DNA of 12,483 nucleotides from an uncultured Azohydromonas sp. (lineage in GTDB: Bacteria; Pseudomonadota; Gammaproteobacteria; Burkholderiales; Burkholderiaceae_C), in NCBI RefSeq assembly GCF_937926365.1, contig NZ_CALAOH010000187.1, positions 1 to 12,483 of the forward strand, read 5' to 3'. The notes beneath the pieces were generated by a model, which did not search any database, was not told the DNA's origin, and saw nothing but the letters and a program-made list of their open reading frames with translations. The position numbers and the translations under genes were made by a program. Shown here piece after piece: positions 8,245-12,483 of this stretch (its first letter is position 1; each line of letters begins with the position of its first letter).

Positions 8245-9384
8245 TCAGCGCACCACGCCCAGCTCGGCGCGCTGGCCGCCGCGGTAGGTGTAGAGCGTCA
8301 GCGCGCCGTTCTTGATGTCGCCCTTGGCGTCGAAGGCGATGGTGCCGGTCACGCCCTTGTGGGAGATGCCCGCCAGCACCGGCAGGTACTTGGCCGGGTC
8401 GGCCGAGCCGGCCTTGACCATGGCTTCGGCCATCACCATCGTGGCGTCGTAGGTGTAGGGCGCGTAGATCTGCACCTCGGTGCCGAACTTCTTCTTGAAG
8501 TCGGCCCGGAACTTGTCCATGGTCCCCTTCTGCGAGGCATCCACGCCGCCGGCGACGGCGCAGGTCACCACGTTGTCGCCCAGCGAGCCGGCGGCCAGCT
8601 TGGGCAGCTCGGCGGTGCACACGCCGTCGCCGCCCATGAACTTGGCGTTGATGCCCAGCTGCTTCATCTGGCGCAGCATCGGGCCGCCCACCGCGTCCAT
8701 GCCACCGAAGAAGACCACGTCCGGCTTGGCCGCCTTGACGGAAGTCAGGATGGCGGTGAAGTCGGTGGCCTTGTCGCTGGTGAACTCGTGCTTGGCGATC
8801 TTGGCGCCGGCCGCCTTGGCGCTCTTCTCGAACTCGTTGGCCACGCCCTGGCCGTAGGCGGTGCGGTCGTCGATCACGACGATGGTCTTGGCCTTGAGCT
8901 GCTCCACCGCGTAGCGGCCCAGCGTGCCGCCCAGCTGCGCGTCGTTGGCGACCACGCGGAAGGCGGTCTTGTAGCCCTGGGCGGTGTAGCGGGGGTTGGT
9001 CACCGACGGGGCGATCTGGGGAATGCCGGCGTCGCTGTAGATGCGGGAGGCCGGGATCGCCGTGCCGGAGTTGAGGTGGCCCACCACGCCGTTGACCTTG
9101 GAGTCCACCAGCTTCTGCGCCGCGGCGGTGCCCTGCTTGGGATCGCCGGCGTCGTCCTCGGCCAGCAGCTCGAAGCGGGCCTTCTTGCCGCCGATGCTCA
9201 CGCCCTTGGCGTTGAGCTCGTCGATCGCCATGCGCACGCCGTTCTCGTTGTCCTTGCCCAGGTGGGCGGCAGGGCCGCTGATGGCGGCCACATGGCCGAT
9301 CTTCACCACCAGCTCCTGGGCCAGCGCGGCCTGGGCGACACAGGCCAGCGCGGCCACGGCGGAAAGCTTCAGTGCGTAATTCAT
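8245..9384 (-). CDS. ABC transporter periplasmic binding protein, branched-chain amino acid type (LivK-like)
   Basis: Type I periplasmic binding protein (Peripla_BP_6 family), 379 aa, which captures branched-chain amino acids, amides or aromatic acids for an ABC importer. The Sec signal MNYALKLSAVAALACVAQAALA is likely cut after A22, leaving QELVVKIGHVAAISGPAAHLG. Other family features are LLAEDDAGDP (73-82), VVGHLNSG (100-107), QIAPSVTNP (123-131), TAYGQG (175-180) and APYTYDATMVMAEAM (308-322). C256 and C275 are spaced as a likely disulfide. I chose ATG 9384 because the signal peptide begins there; longer in-frame starts add unrelated sequence. The Shine-Dalgarno is poor. No permease or ATPase genes adjoin it, so it is an orphan relying on a distant transporter. 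Ligand specificity cannot be read. Confidence 0.94.
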   Translation of the reverse strand: MNYALKLSAVAALACVAQAALAQELVVKIGHVAAISGPAAHLGKDNENGVRMAIDELNAKGVSIGGKKARFELLAEDDAGDPKQGTAAAQKLVDSKVNGVVGHLNSGTAIPASRIYSDAGIPQIAPSVTNPRYTAQGYKTAFRVVANDAQLGGTLGRYAVEQLKAKTIVVIDDRTAYGQGVANEFEKSAKAAGAKIAKHEFTSDKATDFTAILTSVKAAKPDVVFFGGMDAVGGPMLRQMKQLGINAKFMGGDGVCTAELPKLAAGSLGDNVVTCAVAGGVDASQKGTMDKFRADFKKKFGTEVQIYAPYTYDATMVMAEAMVKAGSADPAKYLPVLAGISHKGVTGTIAFDAKGDIKNGALTLYTYRGGQRAELGVVR

Positions 9385-9432
9385 AGGGAAATCAAATGCG
9401 GGAATTGACGAGGCGCGCGCGTCAGCGCCGCG

Positions 9433-9447
9433 GGTGTGAATCACACC
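9433..9447. promoter_or_regulatory. Palindrome upstream of the binding-protein gene
   Basis: GGTGTGAATCACACC has perfect 7-bp arms around one base, about 50 bp before the start of the binding-protein gene. It contains TGTGA and TCACA, but with 1 bp between them rather than the 6 bp of a CRP site. It may be an operator or a leader hairpin. Confidence 0.4.
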
Positions 9448-9595
9448 GGGGAGGGAAACCCGGGGGGCGGAAGTGTAAGTCGCTCCCATCAAGACCCAGC
9501 CGGCCCCGTTGGATAGCTGTCGGCGGCGCCCTTGCTGCAGCACCACCTGCATCGCCCCTTCAAGTCGGGGTGCGCACGGAGGAAATTTGCTTGCG

Positions 9596-9623
9596 GTAGA
9601 TACATTCAAGACGTTGCATCTAC
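9596..9623. promoter_or_regulatory. Inverted repeat just before the small GTG-started gene
   Basis: GTAGAT (9596-9601) and ATCTAC (9618-9623) are exact inverted copies 16 bp apart, with CA and TG also matching just inside. The right arm touches the likely ribosome binding site GAGGG (9624-9628) of the gene starting at 9636. It could be an operator or an RNA stem that affects translation. Confidence 0.35.
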
Positions 9624-9635
9624 GAGGGCAAGCCT

Positions 9636-9899
9636 GTGAACCCTTTCGCGCAGCTCCTATCTCCCCAGTCCCAGGCCGAAGCCATCGCGGCGTCCGCCCA
9701 GCTCAGCCAACTGCCCACCCGCTTCTACCGGCCGCTGGATGCGGATCACGGGCGCGGAAAGAAAGAGCCGGAGGCGGCGCTCCCCGCCCGCCCGCCCATG
9801 CGGCCCTCATCCTGGCCGGGCGCCGCAGCACGCGCCATGCCGGAGCACCGGCGCGACTGGAGCGCACCGCACCTGCCCGGCGCCGGCCTGCGCCGATAA
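9636..9899 (+). CDS. Small hypothetical protein, GTG start
   Basis: An 87-aa frame starting at GTG with GAGGG seven bases upstream. The first half reads like a real protein: MNPFAQLLSPQSQAEAIAAS, then AQLSQLPTRFYRPLD, followed by a short charged stretch. The LP-x-R-x-x-RPLD pattern resembles small uncharacterised Burkholderiales proteins as I remember them, not checked. The second half (from about residue 48) is rich in Pro, Arg and Ala, as random frames are in this GC-rich DNA, so the true end or frame could differ. It diverges from the binding-protein gene. Function unknown. Confidence 0.45.
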   Translation: MNPFAQLLSPQSQAEAIAASAQLSQLPTRFYRPLDADHGRGKKEPEAALPARPPMRPSSWPGAAARAMPEHRRDWSAPHLPGAGLRR

Positions 9900-10240
9900 G
9901 CCGGCCCGGCGTCGGTCCCAAGCGCCCGTTGAACCGGGCCGTTGCGAAGTAATCGTTGCGGTTGACAACGAATCGTTACCCGGCCCGCACCGCGCCACGG
10001 CCGCTCCCTGCCGTGCCGGTGTTCCCGTTCGTGAGCGGCGCGACGCGCCAAGCGCCGGCGAGGCATCCCGGGCCTGCCGCGTCGCGGCGTGAAAGCGACA
10101 CCCCCGCCGGTGAGCCCGTGCGGGTGTTCTACGATCGGCCCTACCGCCGTCGGCACGGACGGACGACTCAAGTCACGCGGCATCCGAGCCTCACGCCATC
10201 GAAGGTTCGTGCCGCAAGCATCCACAGAGGGAGATTCGTG
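9900..10240. other. Non-coding stretch before the outer-membrane gene
   Basis: About 340 bp with no credible gene; frames across it are Arg/Pro-rich and overlap other frames. It holds a direct repeat and small palindrome (9951-9977). The ribosome binding site AGAGGGAGA (10226-10234) before the downstream gene is good. I could not assign a promoter. Confidence 0.5.
9951..9977. promoter_or_regulatory. Direct repeat AATCGTT, 20 bp apart, flanking GTTGACAAC
   Basis: AATCGTT occurs at 9951-9957 and 9971-9977, exactly 20 bp (about two helical turns) apart, with the palindrome GTTGACAAC at 9961-9969 between them. TCGTTG and CAACGA also pair across it. This arrangement suits co-operative binding on one DNA face. 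It is about 265 bp before the outer-membrane gene, in locally AT-richer DNA. The regulator is unknown. Confidence 0.35.
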
Positions 10241-11521
10241 ATGCCTCGCACCTCGCAAGGGACGTATTTGCGCATGGCCGGTTTTGCGCTGCTCTCGGTC
10301 GCCTCGGCGGCCCAGGCGCAATCCAGCGCCGCCGGCCCGCACTCGGCGCTCTCCTCGCCCTGGTACCTCGGCGCATCGCTGGCCCGGGCGCATGACTCCA
10401 ACGTCTACCGCCTGCCCGAGGTGCTGGGACCGGTGAGCGATTCCTACACCACGGCCAGCCTCCTGGCCGGCCTGGACCAGCCCATCGGCCGCCAGCGCCT
10501 GTTTGCCGACGTGGCGCTGCGCAGGCAGGACTTCCAGGACCTGTCCGAGCTGGACAACAACGGCTACGGCCTCAGCGCCGGCGTGGACTGGGAAACGATC
10601 GGGCAGTTCTCCGGGAACCTGAAGTTCGGCGCCGAGAAGGCGCTGGCCAGCTACGGCACGCCTTTCGTCAGTGACCCCACGGTGCAGCGCCAGCGCAACA
10701 TCCTCAAGGAGCGCACCTTCGAGTTCAGCGCGCAGCACGGCACGGCGGCCAACACGCTGCAGCCCTTTGCCGCCTACACCTACCGCGATACCGACTACTC
10801 GGCGCCAGCCTTCCAGTTCCGCAACAACACCCGCCATGGCTTGCGCGCCGGCGTGCGCTGGCGGCCCAGCGACCGGCTGATGCTGGGCGTGGCGCTGGCC
10901 GAGGCCCGGGGCAAGTACCCGAGCTCCTTCCTGCCCGGCGGCGGGGTGGGGCAAGACGAGTACAAGAGCCACGGCATCGACCTGCTGGGCGACTGGACGG
11001 TCAGCGGTGCCAGCAGCATCAACGGCCGCATCGGCTACGAGAAGCGAAGCTACGACGCGGGCTCGCGGCCCGATTTCAACGGCGTCAACGGCCTGCTGCG
11101 CTGGCGCTGGCAGCCCACGGGCAAGCTGATGTTCACCACCTCGCTGGTGCGCGATGCGGACGACACGGACCGCCTGATCCCGGCCACCGGCACCGACCTG
11201 ACGGCTGCGGGCTCGCGCGTGACGAACTCGCTGATCCTCGAAGGCACCTGGAGCGCCACCGCCAAGGTCGATGTCACGGCGAGCTACCGCTACAGCGACC
11301 GCAAGCTGGTCAACCCCGTGCTCAGCGCCACGGGGGCGCCGCAGACCCGCACCGGCAGCGACACGACCCGCCTGGCCAGCATCGGCGTGAACTGGGCCGC
11401 CACCAACCACGTCTCGCTGGGCTGCAATGCCGGCCGCCAGACGCGCAGCGCCGACTCCGACCTGAGCTACCCCTACAAGGCCAACACGGTCAGCTGTCAG
11501 GTGCAGGCGCTGCTGCGCTGA
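10241..11521 (+). CDS. Outer-membrane beta-barrel protein, EpsL-like (exopolysaccharide-associated) family
   Basis: A 426-aa protein with a signal peptide (hydrophobic 12-24, likely cleavage after AQA, residue 26). The rest alternates polar and hydrophobic residues in beta-strand fashion: WYLGASLARAHDSNVYR (41-57), SYTTASLLAGLDQPIGRQRL (68-87), YGLSAGVDWE (109-118), LLRWRWQPTGKLMF (285-298) and VDVTASYRYSDRKL (343-356). This layout recalls the EpsL / putative beta-barrel porin 2 group found with exosortase-linked polysaccharide loci; the assignment is from memory of the pattern. It ends in QALLR rather than the usual terminal aromatic, and has two Cys (395, 419) near the C-terminus that could pair. 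The ATG at 10241 follows a GAGGGAG ribosome site. No polysaccharide or exosortase genes adjoin it, so its role here is unclear. Confidence 0.75.
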   Translation: MPRTSQGTYLRMAGFALLSVASAAQAQSSAAGPHSALSSPWYLGASLARAHDSNVYRLPEVLGPVSDSYTTASLLAGLDQPIGRQRLFADVALRRQDFQDLSELDNNGYGLSAGVDWETIGQFSGNLKFGAEKALASYGTPFVSDPTVQRQRNILKERTFEFSAQHGTAANTLQPFAAYTYRDTDYSAPAFQFRNNTRHGLRAGVRWRPSDRLMLGVALAEARGKYPSSFLPGGGVGQDEYKSHGIDLLGDWTVSGASSINGRIGYEKRSYDAGSRPDFNGVNGLLRWRWQPTGKLMFTTSLVRDADDTDRLIPATGTDLTAAGSRVTNSLILEGTWSATAKVDVTASYRYSDRKLVNPVLSATGAPQTRTGSDTTRLASIGVNWAATNHVSLGCNAGRQTRSADSDLSYPYKANTVSCQVQALLR

Positions 11522-11541
11522 GCCGCAGGGTTCCGGGACGG

Positions 11542-11560
11542 TGCACCGGGGCCCGGTGCA
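11542..11560. terminator. Strong hairpin between convergent genes (possible bidirectional terminator)
   Basis: TGCACCGG-GGC-CCGGTGCA is an 8-bp perfect stem with a 3-base loop, 20 bp after the stop of the outer-membrane gene and facing the end of the copper ATPase gene. T-runs are lacking on both sides, so efficient intrinsic termination is uncertain. Confidence 0.5.
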
Positions 11561-11610
11561 TCCATTCGTCGTCTCCCGTCAGCCGGGGCGCGGCCCATCC
11601 GACCGGTCAG

Positions 11611-11638
11611 GCCCGCCTTCGCGGGCATGACGAGGTAG
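11611..11638. repeat. dRS3-like dispersed hairpin repeat, copy 2 (diverged)
   Basis: GCCCGC, loop CTTC, GCGGGC (11611-11626), then ATGACGAGGTAG (11627-11638). The 12-base tail, the spacing and most of the stem match the copy at 3456-3484. The stem changes are compensated (TT/AA replaced by G/C), so pairing is kept. It sits 14 bp past the end of the ATPase gene. Confidence 0.7.
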
Positions 11639-11652
11639 GGACGCGTGGCACG

Positions 11653-12483
11653 TCAACCTTCGGCGGCAACGAGAGCCTGGCGTTCCTGGCGCGGCCCCGG
11701 GTGCCCTGTCCACCGCCGCAACAGCAATGCATTGCTGACCACGCTCACGCTGCTGAAGGCCATGGCGGCGCCGGCGATGACCGGGTTCAGCAGGCCCAGC
11801 GCCGCCAGCGGGATGCCGACCACGTTGTAGATGAAGGCCCAGAACAGGTTCTGGCGGATCTTCGAATAGGTGCGACGCGAGATGTCCAGCGCGTCCGCGA
11901 CCAGGGCCGGGTCGCCGCGCATGAGCGTGATGCCGGCGGCGTGCATCGCCACGTCGGTGCCGGTGGACATCGCAATGCCCACGTCGGCGGCGGCCAGGGC
12001 CGGTGCATCGTTGATGCCGTCGCCCACCATCGCCACCCGTCCGCTCCCCTGCCGCAGCCGCCCCACCAGCGCCGCCTTGTCCTCGGGCAGCACCTCGGCA
12101 TGAACCTCCACGATGCCCAGCGCCCGCGCCACGGCGCGCGCGCTGCCGGCGTTGTCGCCCGTCACCAGCACGGCGCGCACGCCCAGCGCCTGCAGCGAGC
12201 GCACGGCCGCGGCAGCGGATACCTTGGGCCGGTCGCCGAAAGCCAGCAGGCCGAGCAGGCGCGGGACCGCGCTCACGTCCGCGAGCCAGGAGACGGTGCG
12301 GCCCTCGGCCTCCAACGCGTGTGCCCGCGCCAACAGCGCGCCGGTGTCCACGCCCAGCTCGAACATGAAGCGGCGGCTGCCCAGCCGCAGCTCGCGTTCC
12401 GCCACCCGGGCCACCATGCCGCGGCCGGCGACGGCGCGCACCTGCGCGGCGGCGGGAGGCTCCACGCCGGCCCGCGCGGCGGC
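11653..12483 (-). CDS. copA: Copper(I)-translocating P1B-type ATPase, C-terminal part (5' end outside window)
   Basis: Inner-membrane heavy-metal ATPase that exports Cu(I) using ATP. The visible 276 residues have no start before the right edge. They cover the end of the nucleotide-binding domain (AVAGRGM), the P-domain (VTGDN at 12151-12165; VGDGINDAPALAAADVGIAM, whose GDGIND is at 12007-12024), and the last two membrane helices. Helix 7 has IYNVVGIP (the YN-x4-P signature, near 11824) and helix 8 has MAFSSVSVVSN (the M-x2-SS-x5-N signature, 11749-11763). These are the hallmark residues of Cu(I) P1B-1 pumps and set it apart from Zn/Cd pumps. The DKTG phosphorylation site, the HP motif and any N-terminal metal-binding domains lie beyond the edge. 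It converges on the outer-membrane gene and is probably unrelated to it. Confidence 0.93.
   Translation of the reverse strand, partial: AAARAGVEPPAAAQVRAVAGRGMVARVAERELRLGSRRFMFELGVDTGALLARAHALEAEGRTVSWLADVSAVPRLLGLLAFGDRPKVSAAAAVRSLQALGVRAVLVTGDNAGSARAVARALGIVEVHAEVLPEDKAALVGRLRQGSGRVAMVGDGINDAPALAAADVGIAMSTGTDVAMHAAGITLMRGDPALVADALDISRRTYSKIRQNLFWAFIYNVVGIPLAALGLLNPVIAGAAMAFSSVSVVSNALLLRRWTGHPGPRQERQALVAAEG

Noticed and set aside
9340..9342. Lipoprotein cysteine in the binding-protein signal (C15)
   Set aside because: The residues before it (A-L-A) do not fit the lipobox, and a normal signal peptidase I site follows at A22.
8023..9408. 461-aa plus-strand open frame
   Set aside because: Antisense to the binding-protein gene, whose own frame has clear family motifs and a signal peptide.
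9433..9447. CRP-like site
   Set aside because: TGTGA and TCACA are separated by 1 bp instead of the 6 bp a CRP dimer needs.
9962..9967. Perfect -35 box TTGACA
   Set aside because: No -10-like hexamer lies 16-18 bp downstream (the sequence there is GC-only), so it is treated as part of the palindrome GTTGACAAC.
9746..11410. 554-aa minus-strand open frame
   Set aside because: Antisense to the outer-membrane barrel gene; no motifs and random composition.

Overview
The window is very GC-rich Gram-negative DNA with strong G/C third-position bias. Several families point to a betaproteobacterium of the Burkholderiales, most like Comamonadaceae: a Bug/TctC-type extracytoplasmic receptor, a Gram-negative general porin, a lone LivK-like binding protein, and a feruloyl-CoA-synthase-like ligase next to a crotonase and a long-form acyl-CoA dehydrogenase. 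This placement is inferred from family content; no rRNA or tRNA is present to confirm it.

Left half (1-6276, all on the minus strand): a probable catabolic operon, in transcription order enoyl-CoA hydratase, feruloyl-CoA-synthase-like acyl-CoA ligase, short-chain dehydrogenase of the 3-hydroxyacyl-CoA dehydrogenase type, Tat-type Bug receptor, and acyl-CoA dehydrogenase (running off the left edge). Together they would capture an acid in the periplasm, activate it to the CoA thioester and run most of one beta-oxidation turn; a thiolase is not in view. A phenylpropanoid or related aromatic acid is the best guess for the substrate. A 255-bp gap carrying a dRS3-like dispersed repeat lies between the ligase and the dehydrogenase.

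Control region (6277-6586): an AT-rich divergent interval between this operon and a plus-strand porin (6587-7708). It holds two inverted repeats with the same core and spacing (TTAAT-N3-ATTAA), one just before the operon and one about 160 bp before the porin. This looks like a shared regulator co-ordinating outer-membrane entry and catabolism. The porin leader also contains three short hairpins and a strong ribosome binding site.

Right half: a gene-free convergent gap (7709-8244), a minus-strand orphan branched-chain-amino-acid-type ABC binding protein (8245-9384), a probable small GTG-started plus-strand gene (9636-9899), and a non-coding stretch with a 20-bp-spaced direct repeat (9900-10240). 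Then comes a plus-strand outer-membrane beta-barrel resembling the EpsL family (10241-11521), a hairpin, a second copy of the dRS3-like repeat, and the C-terminal end of a Cu(I)-type P1B ATPase (11653 to the right edge, minus strand).

No transposase, CRISPR array, tRNA or phage gene was seen. The most notable structure is the paired operator in the divergent control region.
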